Source: Bombardia bombarda
Lineage: Eukaryota; Ascomycota; Sordariomycetes; Sordariales; Lasiosphaeriaceae
Length of the DNA: 64,000 nucleotides
Direction of reading: 5' to 3'
Assembly (NCBI GenBank): GCA_030512295.1
Contig: JAULSR010000011.1
Location: 948,501 to 1,012,500, forward strand
Shown here: positions 34,368 through 46,017 of the stretch, piece after piece
How the letters are laid out: every line of letters starts with the position of its first letter
Numbering within the stretch: the stretch's first letter is position 1
Position numbers and translations under genes: made by a program
Notes under the pieces: generated by a model
The model's database searches: none
What the model was told of the DNA's origin: nothing
Seen by the model: only the letters and a program-made list of their open reading frames with translations

Positions 34368-36212
34368 ATTAGCAGTATACTATAATTACCTTAAGCACAG
34401 ATGTTAATGAGATCTTCACTCTCTTTCGATGTAAATTGTGGTTTTTGATAAGTACCTATGTTTCTAGAGAACCTTGGCGGCTCGTGATCAGCAGCGCGGC
34501 CACGGTGACGTCGCTCCTTCTTTCTCTCAACATTTTAAAGTGGGGCTGTGAGCTGTTTTGAATCGTGAGCCTCGGCCTCTCCATTGACCCCATCACGTGT
34601 TATTTCACTTTTGAGGACATGAGTTTCGTGTCTCTTAGAGAATAGAAGTATAACCACTGGAACTGTGGTTGTCAGGACTTTCTTTGCCTGACCATGATCT
34701 TTGAGCTCAGTGCGAGCTTCTTTTAGCCTCTCACTTTCATGTTGTCGTTGCAAATCCACCCCGCTGTAACCCTGCCGTCCTGCCCAGGAACTTAGGCTCA
34801 ACGAATCCTGACCCAATGGGAGCCTGACCTCAGCCCAAACTTTAGGCTCCACTTCAGGTGTCAAAACCAAATCTCACAGTCCGCTCTCTCTTCTTCCTCT
34901 CCTTTCTACTCCTTGTGAAGTGTCGTCCTCTTCAACGCTGCGTCTCTATGCTACAATCGGAGAGTTCTGCGCGAGCAGTCCTTTCATTCCAATCTAGCAT
35001 ATGAGAAATTCGGAGAAATCGCTTCATCTTAGTCCTCTCCATGTCCAGCTTCGGTCGGCATGTGCACGACACTCGGCCTCACGTAATCCTGCGTGTGTAA
35101 TTAGACCTAGCATCAGAAAAGTAGAGCCTAGGCTGTCCTCACGCGTTTTCGTGAGGGAACGTCGTGGGGATTCAGCACCAGCTTCTTCTAGGAGGGTCAT
35201 TACGAAGCTTGTGGCCAACACTTGAGTGCAATACGCAGCGTGTAGCTCTTTGCCTGCTAGAGGAGCTGTATAATTCGATTCTGATCATTCTGTTGAGGAC
35301 TGGGCTTCCCCTTTTTTTTTTTTTTTTTTTGGGTAAGTAGTACATGCTTGACCAGCGAGGGACAAGAATACTGCGAACGGTGTTTATGCCACTTCATCTT
35401 GGCACTGTGCTTTCATCCTTGATATCTTGAATATATACCTATATAATCACATGGAACGGCTACTCCATTGGTTTCCTTACCTTGGTGGGAGAAGCATTTA
35501 GCTGCTTCTGGTGTATTTAAGTCAAGTAATAACACTTTTTAGATGAGTTGCATCTCATGATTACCTAAATACGGCTTCGGATGGACTGAACGTTTCAAAT
35601 GTTGTTTATCTGACCAGACCCACCACGAAAAGGACGTTTTTCGTGCCGTGCCAATTCAAAGAAATAGATTGAGATCGAGTCCCTACACTTTAAATGATTC
35701 TACAATTTGCCAGGCCCGAACATTTTCCCCCCCTTCAAGATGTCCACCGTTAATAAACAGCTTAATCACAGTCATCTCACTGCTAATTTCCCGAGACTTC
35801 ACCTCCTGACCTTAGTTACCTTAGATTCCCGAGCTTCAACGAGATTTTTGGGCACTGTGTTCCTTTCATTGTTCGGGCAAGACCAAACACGCTCTAAAGG
35901 TGCCGGCCACGCCTTCCTCAGCACCTGCCTTCGTGTGCCTCTACGCGTCTGACTTGATTTAAGACAAAAAAAGGCAGGTGCCACCCACCGCGAAGGCTAC
36001 GTAGTCTTAAAAAATTTCTGCTCAACTATTCCGCCCTCTTCCTGAACACCGCATCGAACATTCTTTCCAGACCCGAGACCAGCGACATCGTACCTTGTAA
36101 CAGCTCGTTCACAGTTTGTTCCTCACGAACTTCCAACTAAGAATTTCGACTTCATCCCAGCTGCCCCTCGTCAGCACGCGTTTTTTACAGACTCACCTCT
36201 GAAGGACGACGA
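34368..36212. other. Long intergenic stretch with a T19 run
   Basis: 1.8 kb without a supportable gene. It contains a run of 19 T at 35312-35330 and several small frames (34535-34870, 35001-35225, 35707-35952) lacking motifs. The last 200 bases look like the 5' leader of the RBR-like gene. Confidence 0.4.
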
Positions 36213-38752
36213 ATGCCAGACCTGGACTATGATCAGTGGAGTATCAACTTGACGATCTCAAAGTAAGGCTTTCCAGATTTTGCATCTAGTGAGCACGCGT
36301 TAATAACACTTCAGTAGTCAGAAAACGATGTCTCACGAGTCTGAACGGACCGAGCTGGAGCCCGGTGATTCAGAAGTATCTCGACAACCTGAACCAGAGC
36401 CATCCGCAATGAACAGACTATGCGACTATTTGTGGGATATTCAGGAAGATGTAGGAAAACTACAATGGAGTACAAGCGATATGTCAGTGCTTAACGCTAT
36501 CTCATACGAGCTTCTGGACAAGGTTGATGAGGCAGCCAGAGAGCAACTGCAGCAGGAGGAAGCATTTCGGTCCGCACGTGAAGACTGGAAGAAGGAGCGA
36601 CAGACACTCACCAAGGATCTGGAGGAGAAAACAAAATCCCTTTCACTTCAATTACATATTGAAAAGGATTTGCACAAGAAAGATCGAGACCAGTGGATGC
36701 AAGAACGACAGCGATATGCCACAACAATGGAGGCGGCAGAACGAAAGCTCATAGATCTAATACAGGGTCTACAACTCCAAACCGAATCTGCAACGGCTCA
36801 GCAGAACAACCAACTACAGCTGCCCAAGGGGTGGATTCACGACCTAAATTCATTCTTGGGCTCGGAAATAACACCTAGAATGATTATACTTGCAAAGATA
36901 GCGAGTAAGAAGGTCGCGATGGTGCCGTCAAACATCATAGAGCAAGGAGCAAGAGTTCGACAGACTTTCACACTTCAGAACTTTCCACGAACCCTCCTCG
37001 ACCGTCCACTTAAGGGCGAAGATCTGCATGGTTTTATCCAGGATATGACCTCCAACGTTGACAGCATGCACCCACTTTACATTAAGGTGTGCGCAGTATG
37101 CAAGACTTGGGGATTCTCCGCATCTGCCAAAGCCCAAACGTCGACCCTCAAATTGGTCGAGTTTCCCCCAGACGATGATGGCATTCAACCACTCAGGCAT
37201 TGCTCGAACAGTGTTTGCTACAAATGTCTACATGCAAAAATCGAGACGTGCGTGTACCATCGCTGGCTCTTGAATCTGAACAGAGACATGTGGATTGCAT
37301 GCCCCGTTGATGGCTGTAACAATTTCCTCGACATCCAAAATCAGGCTGAGCTATGTGCTTTTCTTTCACAGTCTGGGGGAGGCGACTTTCAGGCACTTCT
37401 TACAAGGTGAGTTCATGAACAGGCCCAGTTAACATTTTATTTTAGCCCGATGATTTTACCCAAGGTAGCAAATTCTTACAAAACCATCTAGGTGTCAAAA
37501 GGCAAACGTGCTCCGAAAAGCCATCAGTAGCACCTCCATCACCTTCACGACAGACGAGCTGCAAAGAATGGTTAATCTTCATGCACGACTGGTCAACCAG
37601 GGTGTTGCGAAGTCTTTCTTTGATCTTGACTTCGGATCATCGCAGCCCAACGACGAGGGCAGAATCGTCTCGTTCAATCCAGGCATGCGAATTGTTAGCA
37701 TCAGTTCTGGAAATGGTCCGCGTTACCGAGTTCCTCTTTTTATGGGATATTTCAAGCGTAAACCGCTGGTCGAAGGTCGAGTATGCACTGGTTGCGCAGA
37801 GACTCTCTGCGAGATTGACTACGGATCGATTGCCAACTGGATGGAAATTTGCAAGCCTTTCAAAGGTGACTGGATCTGGAGGGTGTTGGCATTTCCAGCA
37901 AAGCTGTCAGAAGCCTGCAGGCATGAGATTGATCACTGTAACAAATGTTTGACACAGCACATTAAGTCCACGCTGGACGGACACTTAGCCTCCAACGAAG
38001 CCGTGACCAACGACATTCGGTGTCCCTCAAAAGGCTGCGGTAGACGACTTTTAACCGACGAGATCAATCTTTATGCAGACGCAGCTACGGCTGGAAAGTA
38101 GGTTCTTAGCATCGTTGCTAACACATTGAGCACATGATGCTAACTTATTTTCCAGGTACACAAGACAAGTCCATCTCGAGTCGTTACAAAATGCTCCAAA
38201 TTTCCGTTGGTGCATGAGGGATGGATGTCCGAACGGCGATGTGTACTCTCTAACCTCTACAATGATAACATGCACTGAATGCAGGTTCAAGATGTGTTTT
38301 CGGCACGAGATGGAATGGCACGAGGGTTATACTTGCGACCAATATGACAAATCTGGCGCAGACACAGAGGAATGTGACGAGACAAGTTATGGCAACACGA
38401 AACGATGCCCAGGAAGGAACTGTCGCCGCCGTATCACAAAGGGTGATACTAACTTTCAGCCAAGCTGTAAGTGGTCCACGAAACGGCTCAATCTGACTTG
38501 CCTTGTTTCAAGTCTACGTTGCAGAGTGAATATTAAAACATCCAGCTGACCAGCATTTGTCTTCTAGGTTACTCTTGCCAATTCAAATTCTGCTGGGAGT
38601 GCATGGCACCCTGGGGAAGGTTCAAGAGAGGAAGGCCCGAAGGTCATTACGAGGGTTGCTTCTTTCGGCGGGGTACATACAGACCGTCAGAACTATATGG
38701 ACGAACCCTTAAAGAGGCTTTGGAGAACCATCGTAGTTCTCAGGAATGGTGA
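36213..38752 (+). CDS. RBR-like (RING-IBR-RING) zinc protein with coiled coil
   Basis: Five exons: 36213-36262, 36315-37406, 37492-38097, 38156-38466 and 38568-38752, all frame-keeping, 747 aa. The start at 36213 uses a first exon that splices in frame (AA|T) to the ATG-containing second exon; starting at 36328 is the alternative. A charged helical region with repeated Lys/Glu/Arg (about residues 80-170) suggests a coiled coil. Cysteine clusters then follow: KVCAVCKTWG through CPVDGC (about 275-355), GRVCTGC...CNKC...CPSKGC (about 480-565, RING1-like), an IBR-like CMRDGC...CTECRFKMCFRHEMEWHEGYTC (about 600-645), and RING2-like RCPGRNC...CYSCQFKFCWECM (about 665-700). Such proteins are E3 ubiquitin ligases. 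The segment where RBRs carry the catalytic Cys reads ITKGDTNFQPSC, with no Cys at that place. Codon use is more neutral than in the housekeeping genes. The specific role is unknown. Confidence 0.82.
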
Positions 38753-39472
38753 AGTCAGTGGAGGATGAGCACAGCTGTTGGCATAATGTAGAGTACCTAG
38801 CAACGAGAAGGTGGATGAGCGAGGTAGTAGTTGAGCGGAAGAAAGAAACCGTCTCCTTAGTTAGGTAGTTAGCAGTATCTGTGGCCGTTTCCCCGTCATC
38901 CGCGTGGTGGAAGTGAGTTAGCTAGGGTTCTAGACGTCGAATTAAGATAGAGTAAATACCTAGCTGAGGGCAATCAATGGCAGATTAGATTCCGCTGTTG
39001 TACTCGGAGGGCCGCTTTGGACGAGGAAAGTGCAACCTCAACTGTGTAACGATCATAGGTACTTTAATAATGCGGATAATATCTTCATCTCCACTGAAGC
39101 TGGACAAAATAAAAAGGCCTTTCAAAGATTAGATGGACGGCTTTTAACACGGGGATCTTCGATTGAGCTGCCAGAAGCCTCGTGGGTGAAAATTAGATGG
39201 TCACACGGATCCAGCTATCCCAATTCTGTGCTCGTTTCGTCCGATGGTGTTTTGGTCAAGCTTGGCCGGATCACATAATCAGGAAGGAACGAGGGACAAT
39301 CGTACCTGCGCAACAGAGTTTCTCTGATTTGAAGTTCTGCGACCGGGAAAAAGTAGCTAGGTACCTACATTTCAGACTTTTCTTTTGTGCCCGCTTTCTT
39401 CCTCGTTACGCTCCTTCCTTCCACCCACTTTCATGACTTACCTTCCAGTCCAAAAGGCCTCTTTCCGCCAAA
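38753..39472. other. Intergenic between RBR-like and secreted-protein genes
   Basis: Downstream of a plus-strand gene and upstream of another. A CT-rich leader (about 39380-39470) precedes the secreted-protein ATG. The short frame at 39030-39278 has no motif. Confidence 0.4.
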
Positions 39473-40153
39473 ATGAAGCTCGCCACGCCTGTCATCGTCG
39501 CTACACTCTGCGCTCTTGCTGGAGCTGTGCCTCATTTCAACAAAGCGCACGCTCGTGATGTCATCTATGATGCTCTTAACACCACCAATCGAAATTTGAA
39601 CATGGTTGGTTTGACGATGACGACCACCGCCCCTCCGGAGCCACTTCTTGAGTAAGCTGAATTTCATCCTCTTGTGACAGCTCGATCCTTGTTTTCTCCA
39701 AGCTCTGCCCTCCTCAATTCAATTCTATCAGGTTCGACGCGGCACTTTAGTTGCAGAAGCTAATTCCCTCCTGACAGGTTCAACTTCAACCTAACCAGCG
39801 GCATGTTCACGCCCTCCGCCAAGTGCAGCGGCCAGGCGCCCGAGATCGCCAACGCGCCCACGGGCTGGACCAAGTGCATCCCCGATCGTAACAATTCGGC
39901 CGTCTCCTTCAGATGGGATCTGCACTTGGACCGCCACATCAGCATGCTGTTGGAGACGAATTTCACGATCGCTGCGGCTAGCGATTTTAGCAGCTACGTC
40001 TGGCAGCAGGCCAAGTACAACATATCTCCCAACGAGACCAACAACGACGGTGTCTACACTGGACCGCCGAGCGTGAGCGCCGATCTCGGACTTGTGAAAG
40101 TCTGTTTTGGGGATTGGAACGATGGTGCAACTGGAATTTGTAAGGGGGCTTAG
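39473..40153 (+). CDS. Small secreted cysteine-containing protein
   Basis: Exons 39473-39651 and 39778-40153 (GTAAGC...GACAG, GA|G), 184 aa. It begins with a textbook signal peptide (MKLATPVIVATLCALAGAVP, likely cut near Ala18). The mature part has four cysteines (AKC, TKC, KVC, GIC), which could make two disulfides, and several N-glycosylation sequons (NTT, NLT, NNS, NFT, NIS, NET). I do not recognise the family. Size, secretion signal, paired cysteines and sequons resemble fungal secreted effectors or wall proteins, but that is inference from composition only. A second AG with a similar following sequence (AGGTTCGAC at 39730) could act as an alternative acceptor. It stands alone, not in an obvious cluster. 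Confidence 0.78.
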
Positions 40154-41032
40154 TGGTTTGATACCGGAGAAGGGGTGGTGATTTGTTGGCTGTAAATGGG
40201 AAATCTTGTTGACCCAACCTGTGGCGATGATGAAGGAGAGCTTGTAGTGTCAAGTTTTATCGTCGAGGCTACTACCTGAGATTTTGTCTGCAAATATCCA
40301 GGGACAATACAAATGATTTCAGTCAGTCTCGTGAAGCTTCCTTCGCGTTTCCGTCTGCGCACTTATGTCAGCCTAAGCATAGCATTGAGCGCAGTTTGCA
40401 CCCTCGCCTTACTATGGTTTCCGCTCCCGAGTCATTGTCGTGCCAGGCTCCATCCGACCTATCTCCCAAGTCGTCGTAATTAGTGTTGTCATGTCTGTTT
40501 TATTTCCTCTACTTCGATCTCATCATCCACAATGGCGAGCAGACACTCTGGATCAAGCTTTCATCCAAGTGTGGAGGTGTCAAGAAGCCTCTTCACGTCG
40601 CTGAGTTCTGTCGACCTGCCCAATGGAGCATCTCTCATATGGAGAGTCTCTTCTACATTGTCGTTGATGACACCTAGCTACTCAAAGTTGGCGGTCTCTT
40701 ACTCCTCGCTGCAGCCGTCGTCGACACAGAATTCTCGCCAGCGTATCTGAGACAGATATGCGCACACCAGCACCGGCATCGCCACCCATGCTGGCCAGAG
40801 TTACTATAGCAAACACCCGCAGCCGCCGTGGTTTAGGCCTTATGGCTTGAACTTCACTTCTGGCGCCTCTAGCATTCTGGAGGTGGCCTTTCCAGCGCCA
40901 AGAGTCGGCGAGGTCAAAAGTGGACACGCCATTACGAAGTGGATGCAATCTGGGTTTTGATAAGCCCTCGACCCACCACGAACCACACAAATGCAGAATT
41001 ACCTCGGATATATGCATCAACAAGCAACAAAC
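40154..41032. other. Intergenic with possible relic frames
   Basis: Overlapping short frames around 40483-40750 (starting at an ATG at 40532 in one case) and 40682-41185 on the minus strand lack motifs. They could be relic coding sequence but nothing can be identified. Ends at the tRNA-Tyr. Confidence 0.35.
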
Positions 41033-41117
41033 CTCCTTGTGGTGTAGTTGGCTATCACGTTCGACTGTAATTGATGAATCATATCGAAAGGTCACCGGCT
41101 CGATTCCGGTCGAGGAG
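41033..41117 (+). tRNA. tRNA-Tyr (GTA) with intron, second copy
   Basis: Same mature sequence as the minus-strand copy at 2468-2553: acceptor CTCCTTG/CGAGGAG, anticodon stem TTCGA/TCGAA, loop CTGTAA, T stem ACCGG/CCGGT. The intron after position 37 is one base shorter and differs by substitution (TGATGAATCA here against TGATAAAATCA). T-rich sequence follows the 3' end, fitting Pol III termination. Confidence 0.88.
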
Positions 41118-41897
41118 ATGCTTATTCTTTTGCCATTTCCTCCCCTTGGCTCTTTTTGTTTGTGGGGTGAGCCCCTTTCGCACACATATTGCGTTCATTT
41201 CTGCAACGCCACAATGTCAGCTTTCTGTTCACCAAACTCAAAGTCTTCGGGATGAAGGGACATGTTGATGACAGTTCAGAATTACAGTGCAATAAGCAAG
41301 CTTCAAATCATTAATTTTGAAGAAACGTTGGGTGTAGTGTTTCCAACCTACTTTCTGATGGTCATGCTGATTGAAGACAAAGAGTGGTGATAACCCAGTT
41401 CTCCAATATAACAGATGCAAACATAACCCGAAATGATCATAGTATTCAATCGAATAACCCGTATAACGCATTATGGTGCCATAGAACTCCACCAGGCAAT
41501 ACCCAGCCGGAGCCTTTGCCGTCACAATATCCTGTAGGGCAGACATGGCAGAATGACACAGTCTGTGACCTATTACGCCCTTGAACGATTTGTTGACAAA
41601 AGGTGATGTAAATTGCGTCAGAGACGATACTGAAAGTCAGTTTTTTACTCGGCCATAAACCCGACGGCCACAATCAACCATGTCTTAAACCATAATGGTT
41701 GACGTCAGGCCCGCCGAAGCCATCTAATTGACAATCTCAATGGTCAGATCCCCCAATAACTGAAAGTATCAACCCAGCCTAAAAGATGCTAAAGAATATG
41801 ACAAACGCCAGATGAAAGATAGTAAACAAATCCCAAACGCTAATGACGATCCCGAAGCTAGCCTGCCTGCGGGCTAAGTCACATCCCTCCCGGAAGT
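41118..41897. other. Intergenic
   Basis: Between the tRNA and the end of the C2H2 gene. AT-rich near 41270-41420, with several weak frames lacking motifs. The 3' UTR of the C2H2 gene is expected just below 41897. Confidence 0.35.
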
Positions 41898-42888
41898 TCA
41901 GAAGGCGAGCAGGCGGTTGCCAGTGACGATGTCGCCAATGCGTCTCTGCACGGTCTCGAAGCGCATGGCGCCGCACGTCTCACTCTCAAGATGGTTGATG
42001 ATAGCAGCCAGGGTCTTGAAGTTCATGTGGCAGGTGTCTTTGGGACAGTGGTACAAGGGCTGGCGGTCTGTTTTTAATGGTCAGTATGTGACATTGCGTT
42101 TGTGTGTGGGCTATTCAGTACCACTCCAACCCAGTGGATAGTGAGCAGCCCACACAGCTGGGTAGATACACTTACGAGTCCCTGAGTTGAGATGCTGCTC
42201 GAGGGCATGAGAGCTCCCAAAGCCGTGGTGGCACAAGTAGCACTCCCACGCTCTGCCGTTCCACGCCGCATTGCCCGTAACTCGGTAACCACCAGTCGGC
42301 TGGCCAGTGTAGCCGACCAACTTCTTGGTGAGAATGCCGCGGGAGTCTTTGCGCCGCACAATGTCGTAGACAGCGTCGATGTCCAGATTGGGCGCATTCG
42401 GGCAGGCGCCCCTCTCAAGATGGTGCGTCATTCCAGCGGCGGTGGTGTAGCAGACCCTGCAGAATGGACACTCGGCATGTTGGCCACGATGCAGCTTTGA
42501 GTTGAGATGCTGGGTAAGGTTAGTGATCATGAGCTAGGCACGGGGCTGGCACCTTAGCCAGTCAGCAGTCAATGTCACAAACCTGTTTGATATTATTGAG
42601 ACTGTAGAAGTAACGCTCACAGTCGGCGCAGAAAAGGTGGTCCTCGACCTCATGGGCCTTCTGGATATCCGTGGTCGGGAACGTCTTGGGGCAGACGGAG
42701 CACTCAAACTCGTGGTGGTCGTAATCGTCTTGATGCTCCTCAAGGTCGAACGGGTTGTCGAAGCGCTCGTAGCAGTAGCCTGCCGGGCAGTCGAAGACTG
42801 GCGTGCCATGGTCCAGTGCGATGCAGTGCTGCAAAAGGGATTTCCAGCCCGCCGGGAAACCCCGATCGCACGTTCCGCATTTGTACAT
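41898..42888 (-). CDS. C2H2 zinc-finger protein
   Basis: Three exons: 42888-42583, 42509-42176 and 42067-41898, joined by GTTTGT...CCCAG and GTAAGT...AACAG, 269 aa. The start ATG is at 42888, directly before the first finger MYKCGTCDRGFPAGW. At least five zinc-binding units are visible: YKCGTC...HCIALDH, FDCPAGYC...HQDDYDH, FECSVC...HEVEDH, LFCADC...HLNSKLH (the finger is completed across intron 1), and AECPFC...HHLERGAC, plus YLCHHGF...HLNSGT and YHCPKDTC...HLESETC toward the end. The spacing is loose, closer to the fungal conserved multi-finger proteins than to sequence-specific Cys2His2 arrays. It may bind nucleic acid. The splice sites complete fingers, which supports the model. The solo LTR lies about 450 bases upstream of its start. 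Confidence 0.86.
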
Positions 42889-43334
42889 GGCAACGACTGG
42901 CAACTCAATTGAGTGAAGGTTGAAATTCTGGTGATGGCGGAGAGATTGCCAGAGGACGAGCGAAGGGATTTTTGTGCGGGGGCTGTCGTTGCTCCTGGGA
43001 AGTGGACGTCGCGATAGTCCCGACGCGCGATATCCGCAAAAAGCAGACTGATATGTTGCCAGCCAATCCAATAAATGCCGGTTGCACGTTGGCGTTTTCA
43101 GGTGGTGGGGTGAGGAAGGTACCCATTGCACGGTTGTCAGTCAAACAAACGTTTGTTTGCTATCTCAGGCAGTTCTTGTCGAGCCTGGTGATGGTTACGT
43201 CATGGAGATGTTAAGATTGTAATCCTTTGCTTGCACGGATTTGGAGCTCTGACCTACAGGCTAAGGTACAAACAAACAGATTGTTGGACGATTACTATTT
43301 TATTAAAGAGAATCGGAATCACTTGGAACATAGC
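42889..43334. promoter_or_regulatory. C2H2 upstream region
   Basis: Between the C2H2 start and the solo LTR. Frames here are extensions of the first exon or noise. It presumably carries the promoter, so an LTR insertion just beyond it could affect regulation. Confidence 0.35.
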
Positions 43335-43706
43335 TGTCACACGGTGTTGTCAGCATGGGACGTCGGTGCTGTGTGCCAGCGGTTAGGGCCGTCACAGCCC
43401 GACCTGGCCACGTAGGAACTATCACAGCCAATAGATAACCACCAACCTATGTTAAAGTGACGAAAGGAAGCCTATTGGCTAGGACCCGGGATCGCATGAT
43501 CAGATGAGCAGGCCATGATGGCCACGGTGGGAGGAAGCACCCCGAATATGTAATTAGCAGATTGACAAGACCCCTACAGTCTTTGGCTATAAAGAGGGGA
43601 CTTGGGAACCCAACTCAGATTGAAGGGACCAAGGACCTTGAGGCCAAAGAAGATTATTATTGAATTGAACCTTTCTTCCAAGCCCTACACAGTAGCCCTT
43701 GTCACA
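43335..43706 (+). mobile_element. Solo LTR of a retrotransposon with 5-bp target duplication
   Basis: A 372-base segment beginning TGTCACACGG and ending CTTGTCACA, i.e. TG...CA termini, flanked on both sides by the same five bases ATAGC (43330-43334 and 43707-43711). Inside, TATAAAGAGG at 43588 looks like a promoter TATA box about 120 bases before the end. No gag-pol sequence is attached on either side, so this is a solo LTR, normally formed by recombination between the two LTRs of one element. The intact duplication argues for a fairly recent insertion. Orientation is inferred from the TATA box. The family is not identified. Confidence 0.78.
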
Positions 43707-43711
43707 ATAGC

Positions 43712-44193
43712 ACCTGTGACCTTTCTTGGCTGTGATCGATACACAAAGACAAAAGCCGCAGTAACTTGAAGATTCTGGAAATTACATGCAGGTTTGATAG
43801 CCATAACAAAAAGACAGGCTGTCAATGGTGTTGTAAGCGGTATAGGTAGCGCATTTTGGTAAACGGATTTACGTTGACTCTCTCACAACTTGTAGTTACA
43901 ACGACCGCTTCTAGTAATGGAAGCCATAGCCGCACGGTGGACCCTTTGTTGCGACAAATACGAGTTCTCATTCTCTGCTGCTTTTAGGCAACATATGCAC
44001 AAACCCAGGAAGATGATAGAAATGCAAGAGGTGATACAGCAGAGTCCATAAACAAAGATAATCGAAACTCATCCTTCAAGATATGAATATTCAATGCATC
44101 GCAAACTGAGCCAACCCTGAATATTTCAAACAGCCACCCACTACGACCAAATAATGCAACAAATCAACCTCTCCAAGTCTCACAACACAAACC
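43712..44193. other. Intergenic, 3' flank of the Bna4 gene
   Basis: AT-balanced spacer without supportable frames between the solo LTR and the end of the kynurenine monooxygenase gene. Confidence 0.35.
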
Positions 44194-46017
44194 CTACCGC
44201 CTCTGCAAAAACACACCCACCCATCCCAACAACCCCCTCAAACCAGCCTCAACCTCCCTCCTATACCTAAAATACATCAACAACCCGCCCGCAACAAACG
44301 GCACGCCCACAGCCCCAACAAGCCCCCTCATCAAGACCTTGCTCTGATGCTGGCTCTTGGCAACAACCTCCGAGTACCTCTCATTCCCAAACGACACCCG
44401 CGAGTACTTTGTCTGCCACCCCAAACTCGGCACATACACCGACAGCCACTCCTCCAGGTGCTTCCTCAGCCGATACACGGGCGACAACACCGACGCCCGC
44501 ATCTCGGTATAGTTCTGCAGCGCCAAGTCATTAATCGCATGAGCGTCTGGCGTGCGCACGGCTGTGTACTCGGCTAGTGCGCTCGCGCGCTGGCTCTCTC
44601 TCAGGCTGGCCACCGAGACTCCTCCCTCGACCAGATCAACACTATTGTCGTCCCTGGCGTGCTTGTCGAGGATGCTAAACAAGATGCGCACGTCTTCGAG
44701 CCCGGCGTTCATGCCCTGGCCGTAAAAGGGCACCATGGCGTGGGCGGCGTCGCCGACGATTACGACTGAGGAGGAGCAGTGGTGGGGAGTGCACTTGATG
44801 GTGATGAGCGGGAGGTGGGGGTTTTGGCGGAAGGAGGAGATCAGCTCGGGGGGCGGGATGAGGGCTGTGACGCCGGGGAAGTGGCGGTCGAAGAAGTCGG
44901 GGATCTGGAGACCGGTGGTGTCGGCTTCGAGTTGCGAGAAGACGGAGGCGGGGGCGAAGAGGGTGCAGGTGAAGGAGCCGTCCTAGATATTATTAGATTG
45001 ATAAAGCGGAGGTATGGGGTGCAAGAGCGCGTACCTCGCTGGGAATGGCTATAAACATAAAGTCCCGGCCGGGCCAGATGTGGAGATGGTTGGGCGATAT
45101 CTTGAACTGGGAGTTTGTGTCTTGTGTGTTGGATTCTTCCTGTTGGGGAAGGATCTGAAACTCGCACCACAGGGTATCGATATACTCCTGCTTGTAATTC
45201 ATTCGAGTATACTTCATCATGTGATACCTGACTGCGGAATGGGCGCCATCGGCCCCAATCATGAGGTCAAAATCAATCTCAATCTCGTTCCCCTGCACGT
45301 CAAACCAGGCCTTGTTCTTTCGAAAGTCGGCGCCCGTGAGCTTGTGGTTGAAGAAAAAGGTCACATTGGGCATCTCCTCGAGAATGTCGAGGAGGCGCTT
45401 GTTGAGGCCGCCACGGTCAATTGCCAGGATGGACTGTGTCGTCAGCGTTTTGTCAAACTCATGAGATTGCGATCACGTAAATCTTACCCTCCCGTGCGCA
45501 TCGTATTCCTGAGACTCCTCATAAAGGTCACCATTCGGCCGCTTGCCGTGGATCATACGGCCCTTCATGGGAATAGTGACGGCCTTGACATGGTCAATGA
45601 GCTTGGGCTGGCCAGCATGTCGCATAGCATTCAGACCACGTTCTGAAAGGGCCAAGTTGATGGATCTGGTGAAATTGAGAGGCGTCGTTGATGGGTCTCG
45701 CAGATCTGCGTCATGTGTTAACTCACACGATACCTGTGCTGCCGCTGCTATGCGATGCATCCACTCACAACGACAGGCGAAGAAAGGTGAGACAGAGACA
45801 GAGACAGTACATGCATAAAACGAAGCTAAAGAGAGGCACCACCATGACTTCCATAACAGATTGATCAATCATGATAAGATTAAATGCAGGGACTTGACTC
45901 ACCTCCGCGAAGCTCGTAAATCTCAACTTGATGGCCCCTGTTTGCTGCGTACAGCGCCGCCAAAGACCCGACTGGGCCGGCACCAACAACCACAATCTTT
46001 TGCTTTGCGTCTTCCAT
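44194..46017 (-). CDS. bna4: Kynurenine 3-monooxygenase
   Basis: FAD/NADPH enzyme that hydroxylates kynurenine to 3-hydroxykynurenine in the tryptophan-to-NAD pathway, anchored in the outer mitochondrial membrane. Exons 46017-45903, 45705-45488, 45433-45035 and 44982-44194, all frame-keeping, 506 aa. Landmarks: GAGPVGSLAALY (FAD Rossmann motif) at residue 12, SINLALSERGLNAM, the second FAD motif GADGAHSAVR near 205, the NADPH-side FFFNHKLTG region, GDAAHAMVPFYGQGMNAGLED (FAD pyrophosphate site) near 320, and a hydrophobic C-terminal segment (VGAVGVPFVAGGLLMYF) as membrane anchor. The order and length fit Bna4. Intron 1 is long for this genome (about 197 bases). It is divergent from methionine aminopeptidase, only 440 bases apart. 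Exon 4 goes from C-rich to strongly G-rich silent sites. Confidence 0.96.

Noticed and set aside
40483..40750. Short plus-strand frames as a small gene
   Set aside because: Three overlapping frames with no domain, signal peptide or splice support.
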